Of a stretch of 64,000 nucleotides of DNA, positions 26,321 to 36,463 are shown in pieces. Within the stretch, counting starts at the first letter, position 1; the number at the start of each line of letters is the position of its first letter. The stretch is from JAWXBM01 sp964470455 (GTDB taxonomy: Bacteria > Pseudomonadota > Gammaproteobacteria > Xanthomonadales > SZUA-36), in contig CAYYCX010000010.1 of assembly GCA_964470455.1 (NCBI GenBank), positions 1-64,000 on the forward strand, read 5' to 3'. The position numbers and the translations under genes were made by a program. Below the pieces are notes generated by a model. That model made no database searches and had not been told where the DNA came from. It worked only from the letters and a program-made list of their open reading frames with translations.

Positions 26321-27576
26321 GCAAGCGCCTTCCTGACCAGTTGCGGCAGCACCGCCCGCCAGCCCTTGTTCCGGCGTTTCGAACGCCTGGCCACGTCGCC
26401 GAATACTTCCTCGGCCGAACCGTTGAAATGGCGTGCCAGCTCGGCGCTGACCACGCCGATGATCTGGTAGATCGCCGCTTCCTTGTCATCATTCGGTATC
26501 ACCGGCGTGTCATTGCGCTCCGCCTCGCTCACCAGGAAGCTTTGCAGGCGCCAGATGGAATCAAATTTGCTGAGGTAGCGGCGTGCCTGGCGCAGCGGTT
26601 CGCTGGCGCCGCGGCCGCGCAAACGGCTGCGCAACTCCTGCTTGCGCAGCACCGCCAGCGTGACATGCACCACGATGGCATCGGATTTCACCGGCAATTT
26701 CCCCACCAGTTCGGGATAGGCGTGTACGCCTTCGAGGATGATGGGCGAATTCTCGCGGATGGCGCGGTGCAATACCGCCTCACAGGCCACCGACAGCAAC
26801 TCGGCCTGGCTGCGGTAGCCGTCCGCGATCAGCAGGTCCTTGCTGCGTTTCTTCTTGTCCATGACCGGAATCGTGTTCCAGGCGTCAAACGAGGAGCAGT
26901 GCAGCACCGGCAGCAGCTTTTTCGGGATCATGGTGCGCATCACCTCGCGCAGCATGTCGGTGGACTGCGTGCGCACGATGTCCAGCCGGTGGGCGATTTC
27001 GGTGGTGATGGAGCTCTTGCCGCTGCCCACCGCGCCGCAGATCAGCAGCAACAACGGCCGGTTGCTGCGCTGGTATTCGGCCCAGGTGAGGTATTGGCGG
27101 GCGGCCTGCTCGTCCAGCTCTTCCTTCAGGCACAGCCAGGTGATAAAAGCCAGGTCGTTGCTGCTGATGCTGACGGTGCCGGCCGACAGCAGTTGCTCGT
27201 ACAGCAGGCTGGTGATGCGCTCGGCGTCATCCAGGCGCACGCCGCTGGATTGCATGTAGCGGATCAGGCGGCCACGCGAAAAAGCGCTGGTTTCGCCATT
27301 GGGGCTGCGCACGATAATGCGCGAAGGCGCCACCACCGGCACCGAATAGCGCTTGATCACCGCCGTGCGCTTGTCCTTTTTCAGCAGCGCCACCACGGCC
27401 TTGCGCAGCTGCGCGGTGGTTACCGACTCTTTATCCGCCACCTGGTCCCTGACATGGGCAGCCAGTTCCAGCGCGTCCTCAAAGCCCATGCCGGCATCCA
27501 GCAGCGTACGGATCATGATGCCGCGCAGAAACGGCGCCTGGCTCTGGTCGCGGGAACTGATGACGATGGTTTTCAC
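26317..27576 (-). CDS. 2-phosphoglycerate kinase-like protein with N-terminal ATP-cone-like modules
   Basis: 419 residues from a GTG at 27576. Two related modules about 40 residues long at 1-50 and 86-130 resemble ATP-cone regulatory domains (FLRGIMIRTLLDAG; FSRGRLIRYMQSSG). A P-loop kinase domain follows: GAVGSGKS (181-188), RTQSTDMLREVM and LEGVHAYPELVG. This layout is that of 2-phosphoglycerate kinases, which in methanogens make 2,3-diphosphoglycerate. The stop overlaps the start of the mutase gene (ATGA), so both are read together. A start at 27516 would cut the first module. Its role in a bacterium is unknown. Confidence 0.8.
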   Translation of the reverse strand: MKTIVISSRDQSQAPFLRGIMIRTLLDAGMGFEDALELAAHVRDQVADKESVTTAQLRKAVVALLKKDKRTAVIKRYSVPVVAPSRIIVRSPNGETSAFSRGRLIRYMQSSGVRLDDAERITSLLYEQLLSAGTVSISSNDLAFITWLCLKEELDEQAARQYLTWAEYQRSNRPLLLLICGAVGSGKSSITTEIAHRLDIVRTQSTDMLREVMRTMIPKKLLPVLHCSSFDAWNTIPVMDKKKRSKDLLIADGYRSQAELLSVACEAVLHRAIRENSPIILEGVHAYPELVGKLPVKSDAIVVHVTLAVLRKQELRSRLRGRGASEPLRQARRYLSKFDSIWRLQSFLVSEAERNDTPVIPNDDKEAAIYQIIGVVSAELARHFNGSAEEVFGDVARRSKRRNKGWRAVLPQLVRKALA

Positions 27577-27669
27577 GCAGCCATTATGAGTGGGGGGACA
27601 GAACAGGTGCAAGGTGGCGGCAAATGCAGGACAATTCGGGCAACCACAAAAAAGGACCACCGTTTTTCC

Positions 27670-28467
27670 ATGCCAGGCTTTACCCCAGCGGGCCCGCCCG
27701 TCAACCCCTCCGCATTCGGCTTTCACAACCTGCACGGCAAGGCGCCGGTGCTGCTGGTGGCGGATCATGCCAGCCGGTACATCCCTCCTGAGCTCAACCA
27801 GCTGGGCGTCAGCGATGCCGACATGGAAAAACACATTGCCTGGGATATCGGTTCGGCGGACCTGGCGCGCACGCTGGCGGATCTGCTGGATGCGCCACTG
27901 ATCCTCTGCGGCTTTTCACGGCTGCTGATCGACCCCAACCGCCAACCCGATGATCCGACCGCCATGCCCCAGATCAGCGACGGCATCGTCATTCCCGGCA
28001 ACCAGGCGCTGGATCAGGAACAGAAAGACTGGCGCATCGGGAATTTCTTCCGGCCCTACCACGACGCCATCAGCGCACGGCTGGATGCGTTCGCCCAGGC
28101 CGGCATCACGCCGGCGCTGTTATCCATTCACACCTGTACACCGGTGTTCGGCAATGTGGAGCGGCCCTGGCAGATCGGCGTGATGTGGGACAAGGACCCG
28201 CGCATCGCCGCGCCATTGCTGACGAACCTGAACCGCATCGGGGGCCTGTGCATCGGCGACAACCAGCCGTATTCGGGCAGGCACCCGCACGATTACACCA
28301 TCGACTTCCATGCCGAGGGCCGCGGCCTGGCGCACGTGGGCATCGAGGTGCGGCAGGACCTGCTGCCCGATGCCGCCGCGGCGCGGCACTGGGCCGGCGT
28401 GCTCGCCGATGCCCTGCGCGCCTGCCTGGCGGACGCGGATGTCTACCGGGTGCTGCGGGACTCCTGA
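27670..28467 (+). CDS. N-formylglutamate amidohydrolase family protein
   Basis: 265 residues of the FGase family (HutG-like). Motifs: LLVADHASRYIPPEL, HIAWDIGS, FSRLLIDPNR, SIHTCTPV and HPHDYTIDFHAEGRG, which supply the zinc-binding His/Glu and the catalytic residues. Characterised members hydrolyse N-formyl-L-glutamate at the end of histidine degradation, but no hut genes are near. Divergent from the kinase gene with 93 bp between them. A long antisense frame upstream of 27670 does not look like the family. Confidence 0.88.
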   Translation: MPGFTPAGPPVNPSAFGFHNLHGKAPVLLVADHASRYIPPELNQLGVSDADMEKHIAWDIGSADLARTLADLLDAPLILCGFSRLLIDPNRQPDDPTAMPQISDGIVIPGNQALDQEQKDWRIGNFFRPYHDAISARLDAFAQAGITPALLSIHTCTPVFGNVERPWQIGVMWDKDPRIAAPLLTNLNRIGGLCIGDNQPYSGRHPHDYTIDFHAEGRGLAHVGIEVRQDLLPDAAAARHWAGVLADALRACLADADVYRVLRDS

Positions 28468-28507
28468 GCGCCTCGAAGCGTTGCGGTTCAGACTGCCGCG
28501 CTGCCGT

Positions 28508-29158
28508 TCAGACCACCGAGCGCATCACCACTGATTCCAGCGCATCGGCCACGTCTTCGCAGAGGTCACAGATACTGCCGATGATACGCAGCAACTGGGC
28601 CAGGTGAATCTTCTCGGCCAGGTCCAGGCCGGAGCTGAACACCCGTCCGGTCAGCCCGGCCTGCTTCACATGGCTTTCCGACTGCAGCCGGTATACCGCT
28701 TCCACGTGCTCGTGCAGGGCATCGAGTTCGCCCTCCGGCTTGATGAAGTTCTTCATGGCGCTGCGCAACTCATGGTAGCAACTCAGCTCCAGGGAGCAGA
28801 GTTCCATCAGGTCGCTGGCGAATTCCTGCGGAATTTTCGGTTGCTCATGCACCAGGAACTTGACCGCCGTTTCGCCGGCGCCGTCCAGCTTGTCCGCCAG
28901 CTCCACCAGGTGGTGCACATCGGAGCGGATCTGTGGCAGGAACGCCCCGTGGTGCAACACGATCCGGGCCTTGCGTTTGCTGTGGTCGCACTCACGCTCC
29001 AGCCGCTTGACCGTTTCCGCCCCGCCGATGGCGGCTTCCAGATCGCCCGCCAGGTAGTGCTCCAGCACGTTGCGGGTTTCAGCCAAGCAGTCACGGGTGA
29101 GGGACAGGTGCTCCAGCACCAGCCGCCGCGCTTCCTTCTCTTTCTTGAACAGGGCCAT
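28508..29158 (-). CDS. DUF47/PhoU-like Pit accessory protein
   Basis: 216 residues, all helical, PhoU-related (TIGR00153/DUF47). Typically paired with PiT phosphate transporters and thought to regulate them. GGAGG lies 6 bp before the ATG at 29158; the frame extends to 29239 but would translate the repeat array. It follows the pit gene after 49 bp containing a 12-bp repeat. Convergent with the N-formylglutamate amidohydrolase gene. Confidence 0.9.
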   Translation of the reverse strand: MALFKKEKEARRLVLEHLSLTRDCLAETRNVLEHYLAGDLEAAIGGAETVKRLERECDHSKRKARIVLHHGAFLPQIRSDVHHLVELADKLDGAGETAVKFLVHEQPKIPQEFASDLMELCSLELSCYHELRSAMKNFIKPEGELDALHEHVEAVYRLQSESHVKQAGLTGRVFSSGLDLAEKIHLAQLLRIIGSICDLCEDVADALESVVMRSVV

Positions 29159-29181
29159 TTTCTTGCCTCCCGCTGTCAACC

Positions 29182-29217
29182 GCTCAGTAACATGCTCAGG
29201 GCCACACTCAGGGCCAC
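29182..29217. repeat. 12-bp tandem repeat, three units, at pit/DUF47 junction
   Basis: GCTCAGTAACAT, GCTCAGGGCCAC, ACTCAGGGCCAC. As in the ppc/SDR junction, the upstream gene's TGA stop (29208-29210) lies inside the array and every unit carries TGA on the coding strand. Confidence 0.85.
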
Positions 29218-30239
29218 AGCCAATACAGGGTATATGCAAACACCGCGGCGCAGGCCGGAGTCAGCACCCAGCCGAGGAAAATCCTTCGTATCCGGCCCAT
29301 GCTCACCGCCCGCATGCCCTTGGTCAATCCCACGCCGATCACGCCCCCCACCACGGCCTGTGAAGTTGAAACCGGAACGCCCAGCAACGAGAACAGGTGC
29401 ACGCCAATGGCGGCGGACAACTGTGCCGACAGCGCACCGCTGTAATCCAGGGCGGTGATGCTCTTGCCCACCGTGTCGGTTACCCGCGCGCCGAAAGTCA
29501 GCGCGCCAAAGGCGATGGACACTCCGCCCAGCAAGGCCAGTTGCCAACCATGGTCGGGAAAGCGGTTCAGCAACGGGCCGATGGCGTTGCCGACATCATT
29601 CGCGCCCAGCGAAAACGAAACATAGGCGGCCGAAATGACCACCGCCATCGCCAGAAGCCTGGACCAGAAGACGATATTGGCATTCCTGAGCAGGCGGCTG
29701 ATGAGGCTGTACAGGGCGAATGCCAGCACCATGGTCAGCGCCGGGCTGACGATCCAGGCGGAAAATATCTGCCCCAGCACCGACCAGCGGAGATAGCCCG
29801 GTTGCAGCCCGACAATGGCCAGGCCCGTGCCCAGCACGCCGCCGACAATGGCCTGCGAAGTGGACACCGGTACGCGCGCAAACGTCGCCAGGCTCACAAA
29901 CAAGCCGGCGGAGATGAGCGCCACCAGGATGGCTTTGTCCGGCAGGCGGTCGTCCGGAAAGAACGAAGAGAAGTCGCTGCCGGCCTGCGTGCCGTGGTAG
30001 GCCTGCCAGGCAGCCTGGTCGCTGATCACGATGCCCTTGCCCACGGTTTCCATCACCTGCCGGCCCTGCAGCACACCGCCAAGGATGACGAACACTGCCA
30101 TGATGAGCACGGCTTTGCGGTAGGAAATGATTTGCGCGCCCACAGTGGTGCCGATGCAATTGGCCGCATCGTTGGCGCCGATATTCCACCCTACGTAAAA
30201 GCCGGCAAGAATCATCACCAGCGGCAAAAGGTATTCCAT
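29208..30239 (-). CDS. pit: PiT-family inorganic phosphate transporter
   Basis: 343 residues, about ten membrane helices in two related halves. Both halves show the PiT signature: GWNIGANDAANCIGT near the N-terminus and SLGANDVGNAIGP in the second half, each with a following PVSTSQA segment. Low-affinity phosphate/metal-phosphate import driven by cation gradient. ATG at 30239 with AGGGTG upstream; a GTG two codons earlier (30245) is possible. Probable operon with the DUF47 partner. Confidence 0.94.
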   Translation of the reverse strand: MEYLLPLVMILAGFYVGWNIGANDAANCIGTTVGAQIISYRKAVLIMAVFVILGGVLQGRQVMETVGKGIVISDQAAWQAYHGTQAGSDFSSFFPDDRLPDKAILVALISAGLFVSLATFARVPVSTSQAIVGGVLGTGLAIVGLQPGYLRWSVLGQIFSAWIVSPALTMVLAFALYSLISRLLRNANIVFWSRLLAMAVVISAAYVSFSLGANDVGNAIGPLLNRFPDHGWQLALLGGVSIAFGALTFGARVTDTVGKSITALDYSGALSAQLSAAIGVHLFSLLGVPVSTSQAVVGGVIGVGLTKGMRAVSMGRIRRIFLGWVLTPACAAVFAYTLYWLWP

Positions 30240-30245
30240 CGGCAC

Positions 30246-30467
30246 CCTGTAGTCTCCGGGCTTTCAGTTTCCGGGCATGAAACGGCTGAAGGCATTCTAG
30301 CAATTCCGGGGAATGGCAAGGACGACCTGGATCAAGTCCCGGCCCGGCACTCTGGCTCGCTTGATCGCAGCAATTAAACTTTACGGCGCCGGTACCTGCC
30401 GGCGGGTTTGGTCGCATAAGGCCAAACAGGCATAATCACCGCCTGCATTCAGTTTGAAGGGATCAAC
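30246..30467. other. divergent intergenic region, pit and M13 peptidase
   Basis: Carries both promoters. On the minus strand TAGAAT (30294-30299) is a plausible -10 for pit. A 15-bp imperfect duplication (TCTCCGGGC / TTTCCGGGC) lies at 30250-30279. I see no Pho box here. Confidence 0.45.
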
Positions 30468-32537
30468 ATGTCCGCACACCACCGACTTGCTCTGCTTGGC
30501 AGCGTTTGCGTGCTCGGCACCGGCCTGGCCGCCCCGATGATCCTGGCGGATGAACAGGCCACCACGCAGTTGCCCTACACGCCCAGCCTGGACGTGACCG
30601 CCATGGATCGCAGCGCCAATCCCTGCGAGAACCTGTACCAGTACGCCTGTGGCGGCTGGATCAAAAACAATCCCATTCCCGCCGACCAGGCCAGCTGGAG
30701 CACCTACGGCAAGCTGTACGTGGACAACCAGCGCTATCTCTGGGGCATCCTGCGGGAACTGGCCATCAGCGGCGCCGAACGCACCCCGGTGCAGGCGCAA
30801 CTCGGCGACTACTTCGCCGCCTGCATGAACGTGGACGCCATCGACCGGGCCGGCACAGAGCCCTTGCAGGCGGAATTGGCCGCGATCGAAGGGCTGCAGG
30901 ATCCGTCAGGCCTGGCGGCGCTGATCGGTGAGTTGATCCGCAGCAGCGACACCACCAATTATTTCCTGGCGGTGGGTTCGGAACAGGATGCGGAGGACGC
31001 CAGCCAGACCATCGGCGCCCTGTATGCCGGCGGCCTGGGCCTGCCCGACCGGGATTACTACCTCGGTGACACGCCCGACCGCAAAGCCATCCTGGATGAT
31101 TACCGCCAGCACCTTCGGGCCATGTTCGGGCTGCTGGGCGAATCGCCGGCCCGGGCGGAGCAATCGGCGGACGTCGTGCTGGAAATCGAATCCCGTCTGG
31201 CCAAAGCCACGCTGACCCTGGTTGAGCGGCGCGACCCCTACAACACCTACCATCGCATGACCCTGCAGGAGCTGCGGAAAATGGCCCCGGCTTTTGACTG
31301 GGCCGGGCTGTTCAAACACACCGGGCTGCAGACCGAGCCCTGGATCAACGTGTCCCAGCCTCTGTTCGTGCTGGAAATGCAATCGGTCATCGAGCAGCAG
31401 TCGGTGCAAAACCTGCAAACCTATTTGCGCTGGGCCCTGCTCAACACCCGCGCCGAGCTTCTGTCGAAACCGTTCCGCAACCAGCATTTCGCGTTTTTCA
31501 GCCAGCGCCTGCGCGGCATCGACCAGCAACGGCCGCGCTGGCGTACCTGCACCAGCCTGGTGGACCAGCAGCTTGGTGAAGCCCTGGGCCGCGAATTCGT
31601 CGAGCGGAATTTCCCGCCCGCCGTGCGCGATGACGTGAAACGCATGACCGTGCAGATCCAGGAAGCCATGTCCGAGCGCCTCGATTCACTGGCCTGGATG
31701 AGCGCTGAAACCCGCGCCCAGGCGCACGAGAAACTGAAAAAGATGCGCGACAAGATCGGCTACCCCGACCAGTGGCGCGACTACTCCGCCATCGAAATCA
31801 GGCCGGATGATTTCTACGGCAATTTCTCCCGCGCCACCTGGTTCGACCTGCAGCGGCAGATGGCCCGCATCGGCCAGCCGCTGGATCGTGGCGAATGGTT
31901 CATGACCCCGGCCACGGTGAATGCCTATTACAACCCGTCGATGAACGACATCAATTTCCCGGCCGGCGTGCTGATGCCACCGCTGTACGACCCGAAAATG
32001 GACGATGCGCCCAACTACGGCAATACCGGCGGCACCATCGGCCACGAACTGGTGCACGGATTCGATGATGAGGGCCGCCAGTACGACGGCGATGGCAACC
32101 TGCGCGACTGGTGGACCGAGGGCGATGCCCAGGCCTTTGAGGAAGGCGCGGACTGCATCCGCAAGCAGTACGGCAGCTACCGGGTGATCGACGAAATCTT
32201 CATCAATGCCGACCTGACCTCCGGCGAAGACATCGCCGACCTCGGTGGCCTGATCCTGGCCTGGGATGCCTGGAAACGCGAAACCGCCGGCCAGGACTTG
32301 CCAGTGGTTGATGGCCTGACACCAGACCAGCGCTTCTTTGTGGGCTTCGCGCAATGGGCCTGCGCCGCCGAACGACCGGAATCGCTGCGCCTGCACGCCG
32401 CCACCGATCCCCACTCGCCGCCGGAATACCGCATCAACGGAGTGGTGGTGAACATGCCGGAGTTTGCCGAGGCATTCAATTGCCCGGCGGACGCGCCGCT
32501 GGTGAAGCCAGCCGAGGAAATCTGCCGTATCTGGTAA
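30468..32537 (+). CDS. M13-family (neprilysin-like) zinc metallopeptidase, exported
   Basis: 689 residues with an N-terminal signal sequence. Substrate-binding NAYYNPSMNDINFPAG, zinc motif GHELVHGFDDEG (HExxH) and the third-ligand motif GEDIADLGG, where the usual ENxxD reads EDxxD; the zinc-binding Glu and the Asp are kept. Conserved C-terminus CRIW. Likely a periplasmic or secreted oligopeptidase. A strong hairpin terminator follows. Confidence 0.94.
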   Translation: MSAHHRLALLGSVCVLGTGLAAPMILADEQATTQLPYTPSLDVTAMDRSANPCENLYQYACGGWIKNNPIPADQASWSTYGKLYVDNQRYLWGILRELAISGAERTPVQAQLGDYFAACMNVDAIDRAGTEPLQAELAAIEGLQDPSGLAALIGELIRSSDTTNYFLAVGSEQDAEDASQTIGALYAGGLGLPDRDYYLGDTPDRKAILDDYRQHLRAMFGLLGESPARAEQSADVVLEIESRLAKATLTLVERRDPYNTYHRMTLQELRKMAPAFDWAGLFKHTGLQTEPWINVSQPLFVLEMQSVIEQQSVQNLQTYLRWALLNTRAELLSKPFRNQHFAFFSQRLRGIDQQRPRWRTCTSLVDQQLGEALGREFVERNFPPAVRDDVKRMTVQIQEAMSERLDSLAWMSAETRAQAHEKLKKMRDKIGYPDQWRDYSAIEIRPDDFYGNFSRATWFDLQRQMARIGQPLDRGEWFMTPATVNAYYNPSMNDINFPAGVLMPPLYDPKMDDAPNYGNTGGTIGHELVHGFDDEGRQYDGDGNLRDWWTEGDAQAFEEGADCIRKQYGSYRVIDEIFINADLTSGEDIADLGGLILAWDAWKRETAGQDLPVVDGLTPDQRFFVGFAQWACAAERPESLRLHAATDPHSPPEYRINGVVVNMPEFAEAFNCPADAPLVKPAEEICRIW

Positions 32538-32549
32538 GCGTGCGTTATT

Positions 32550-32569
32550 TTGGCACAGGGATGTGCCAA
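32550..32569 (+). terminator. hairpin behind the M13 peptidase gene
   Basis: TTGGCACA - GGGA - TGTGCCAA, perfect 8-bp stem, 12 bp after the stop. Confidence 0.5.
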
Positions 32570-32600
32570 CATTTTCAATGACGCAGTCAGTGAAAATGCA

Positions 32601-32630
32601 GCCCGGCAAAAATCACACTTTTTGCCGGGC
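32601..32630. terminator. strong bidirectional rho-independent terminator
   Basis: Perfect 12-bp stem GCCCGGCAAAAA / TTTTTGCCGGGC around TCACAC. The A/T tract works in both directions, fitting its place between the convergent M13 peptidase and aminotransferase genes. Confidence 0.85.
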
Positions 32631-32671
32631 GTGCGCTGGTCGTCCATGGAAGGACGATCCAGCGCCAAATA

Positions 32672-33847
32672 CTAAAGCTGAGTCAGCCGCTCAGCGGCCT
32701 GACTCAGTGTCGTTTCGTTTTTCGCAAAGCAGAAGCGGATCACCCGCTGGTCGGGCGGGTTCTGGTAGAACACCGAAACCGGGATCACCGCCACCTTGGC
32801 CTCGCGCGTCAGGCGCCGGGCGAATTCGCTGTCGGGCTCGTCGCTGATGGCGCTGTAGTCGGCCAACTGGAAAAAGCTGCCGTGCGATGGCTGCAGGTGA
32901 AAGCGTGAATCCTTCAGCAGGTCGAAGAACAGATCGCGCTTGCGCTGGTAGAAATCCGGCAGGCCGCGGCAAAAGCCGGGATCATCGCGCATGAAGTCCG
33001 CCAGGCCATGCTGCATCGGCGCGTTGGTGCTGAAGTTGATGAACTGGTGGATTTTCAGGAACTCCACCATCAGCGGCCCCGGCGCCACGCAGTACCCTAC
33101 CCGCCAGCCGGTGGAGTGAAACGTCTTGCCAAAGGAAAACACCGCAAAACTCCGCGCGGCCAGTTCGGGGTCGGACAGCACGCTCAGGTGCGGTTTGCCG
33201 TCGAACACGATGTGTTCGTACACCTCGTCCGACAGGATGAAGATGTTCCGCCCCCGCACGATCTCGCGCAGCTCGGCGAAATCATTCGCTGACAGGCAGG
33301 CGCCGGAAGGATTGTGCGGCGTGTTGAGGATGATCATGCGGGTGCGTTCGTTGACGGTATCGCGCACGCGCTGCCAGTCGATCTGAAAGTCCGGGTACTC
33401 TATCGGAATGTGCCGGCAGATGGCGCCATTCAGCGTGACCGCCGGGTCGTAGGTGTCGTAAGCCGGGTCGAATACAATGACTTCATCACCGGCATGCACC
33501 ACCGCGGTGATGGCGCAGAACAGCGCTTCGGTGGCGCCCGGTGTGACGGTGATTTCCATATCGGGATCGACCTGGCAGCCATACAGGTCCGCAACCTTGA
33601 CGGCAATCTGCTGGCGCAGTTCCGGCACGCCGGCCAGCGGCGCGTACTGGTTGTGGCCGTTGTCCATGTGCCAGCTCACCCGTTCCCGCAACAGCGGGGG
33701 GCCATCAAAATCCGGAAAGCCCTGCGCCAGGTTGATGGCGTTCTCATCCTGCGCCAGTTTGGTCATCACAGTGAAAATGGTGGTGCCGGCCCAGGGTAAT
33801 TTGCTGGGTAATTTGCTGTTCAGTTGGTCGATTGAAATAGAGCTCAT
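32672..33847 (-). CDS. PLP-dependent aminotransferase, methionine/kynurenine type (YbdL-like)
   Basis: 391 residues, class I aminotransferase. Motifs NLAQGFPDFDGP, NTPHNPSGA, DEVYEHIVFDG and PLP lysine in SFGKTFHSTGWRVGY. Closest in style to E. coli YbdL (methionine aminotransferase) and to kynurenine aminotransferases. The ATG at 33847 (MSSISIDQ) is chosen because the family starts here; the frame is open far upstream through the crotonase gene's antisense. Residues N-S-K-L-P-S-K-L-P near the N-terminus are encoded by a 12-bp duplication. It could act on the keto-acid of methionine salvage, in line with mtnA nearby, but that is inference. Confidence 0.9.
   Translation of the reverse strand: MSSISIDQLNSKLPSKLPWAGTTIFTVMTKLAQDENAINLAQGFPDFDGPPLLRERVSWHMDNGHNQYAPLAGVPELRQQIAVKVADLYGCQVDPDMEITVTPGATEALFCAITAVVHAGDEVIVFDPAYDTYDPAVTLNGAICRHIPIEYPDFQIDWQRVRDTVNERTRMIILNTPHNPSGACLSANDFAELREIVRGRNIFILSDEVYEHIVFDGKPHLSVLSDPELAARSFAVFSFGKTFHSTGWRVGYCVAPGPLMVEFLKIHQFINFSTNAPMQHGLADFMRDDPGFCRGLPDFYQRKRDLFFDLLKDSRFHLQPSHGSFFQLADYSAISDEPDSEFARRLTREAKVAVIPVSVFYQNPPDQRVIRFCFAKNETTLSQAAERLTQL
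33794..33817. repeat. 12-bp tandem repeat, two perfect units, in aminotransferase N-terminus
   Basis: GGGTAATTTGCT twice. In frame it encodes S-K-L-P twice, about 10 codons after the start. Confidence 0.85.
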
Positions 33848-33922
33848 GGGCAGTTCCGGGAATTTCTGTGGGTGCAGTATAACGAGGCTCAGGGCGTCGA
33901 GTATTTGGGATAAACTCCAGCC

Positions 33923-34714
33923 ATGAAAAATTTCCGCCAACGGGTCGATCTCAGTGTCAGCGAAGGCATTGCCCGCGTGGTGCTGAACCGCCCGGACAAA
34001 CGCAATGCGCTGGACCTCGACATGTTCCGCGCCATAGTCGATGCGCAAAAAGCCATCGCCCGTGACCGCACTGTTCGGGTGGTGGTCCTCAGCGGCGCCG
34101 GGCTCGATTTCAGTTCCGGTCTGGATGTGAAGTCGATGTTTCAAAAGCGCGGCAGTCCCTTGAAATTGCTGGGAAAGTGGTGGCCGTTCGGTCCCAACCT
34201 GGCGCAACGTGTCAGCGTCGGCTGGCGACGGTTGCGAGTGCCGGTAATCGCCGCCATCCACGGCAACTGCTGGGGCGGCGGCCTGCAGATCGCACTGGGC
34301 GCGGATTTCCGGATGGCCGATTGCGGCGCTTCGTTGTCCATCATGGAGGGCCGCTGGGGTTTGATTCCGGACATGGGCGGCACGCTCGCGCTGCGCGAGT
34401 TGTTGCCGCGCGACCAGGCCCTGCTGCTGGCCATGACCGCGGAAATGCTCACTGCCGAAAAAGCCCTGTCGCTCGGATTGGTGACAGCCGTCAGCGAGGA
34501 TGCACAGGCCCAGGCGGAACAACTGGCGCGGGAGCTGCTGCAGCGTTCACCCGATGCCCTGCGGGCGGTGAAAAAGCTCTACCGCAATAGCTGGCAAGGC
34601 AGCGAGGGGATGGCGCTGTGGCGCGAAACCGTTTACCAGGTCAAGGTGATGGTGGGTAAAAACCAGCGGATTGCCGTGCGGCGGGCGCGGGGCGAGGACA
34701 TTCCCTGGAATTAG
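33923..34714 (+). CDS. enoyl-CoA hydratase/isomerase (crotonase) family protein
   Basis: 263 residues. Crotonase fold: NRPDKRNALDLDMF, SGAGLDFSSGLDV (oxyanion hole), HGNCWGGGLQIALGADFR (second oxyanion Gly), then EGRWGLIPDMGGT, where Glu corresponds to one catalytic acid and the other position is Asp. Likely acts on an acyl-CoA; the substrate cannot be assigned. Divergent from the aminotransferase with 75 bp between. Confidence 0.9.
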   Translation: MKNFRQRVDLSVSEGIARVVLNRPDKRNALDLDMFRAIVDAQKAIARDRTVRVVVLSGAGLDFSSGLDVKSMFQKRGSPLKLLGKWWPFGPNLAQRVSVGWRRLRVPVIAAIHGNCWGGGLQIALGADFRMADCGASLSIMEGRWGLIPDMGGTLALRELLPRDQALLLAMTAEMLTAEKALSLGLVTAVSEDAQAQAEQLARELLQRSPDALRAVKKLYRNSWQGSEGMALWRETVYQVKVMVGKNQRIAVRRARGEDIPWN

Positions 34715-35361
34715 GCCGTTACGTTACGCGTTGGAGCCTTTACCGCCCAGTTTTTCAATCACCCGCTGCATTTCCTCGTCATCCAGTATGAAGGGTTCTC
34801 CCACCTGCAATGCCTGGCAGTAGGTGCGGGCCAGGTTTTCCACCTCGACGGCCAGCGCCAGCGCGCGCGGCAGGCTGGATTCCGAGCACACCAGACCATG
34901 GTTGGCCATCAGGCAGGCTTTGCGGCCTCGCAATGCCTCGATCACCCGGTCGGACAGTTCCTGCGTGCCGTAGGTGGCGTAGCCGCAGCAGCGGATGTCC
35001 TTGCCGCCCGCTACCGCCACCATGTAGTGAAAGGCCGGAATGCCACGGCGCAGGCTGGCCAGCGCCGAACAGTGCACCGGATGGGCATGCACAATGGCTT
35101 GCGCGTCCGGCCGATGCGCGTAGATGTCGCGGTGGAAGCGCCATTCGCTGGAGGGGGTCTGATTTTCTGGCCAGCTGCCATCCATCGCCACTGGCACAAT
35201 GTCTTCCGGGCGCAGGTCGGCATAGGGAATCCGCGAGGGCGTAATCAGCATGCCTTCCTTCGTTCGCAGGCTGAGGTTGCCGGTGGTACCGACGTTGATG
35301 CCACTGTCGTTCATGGCGATGGCAGTGGCGATCAGTTGCTCGCGCTGTTGCCGGTCGCTGC

Positions 35362-36453
<1,092 letters not shown>

Positions 36454-36463
36454 TTTGCTGCAT

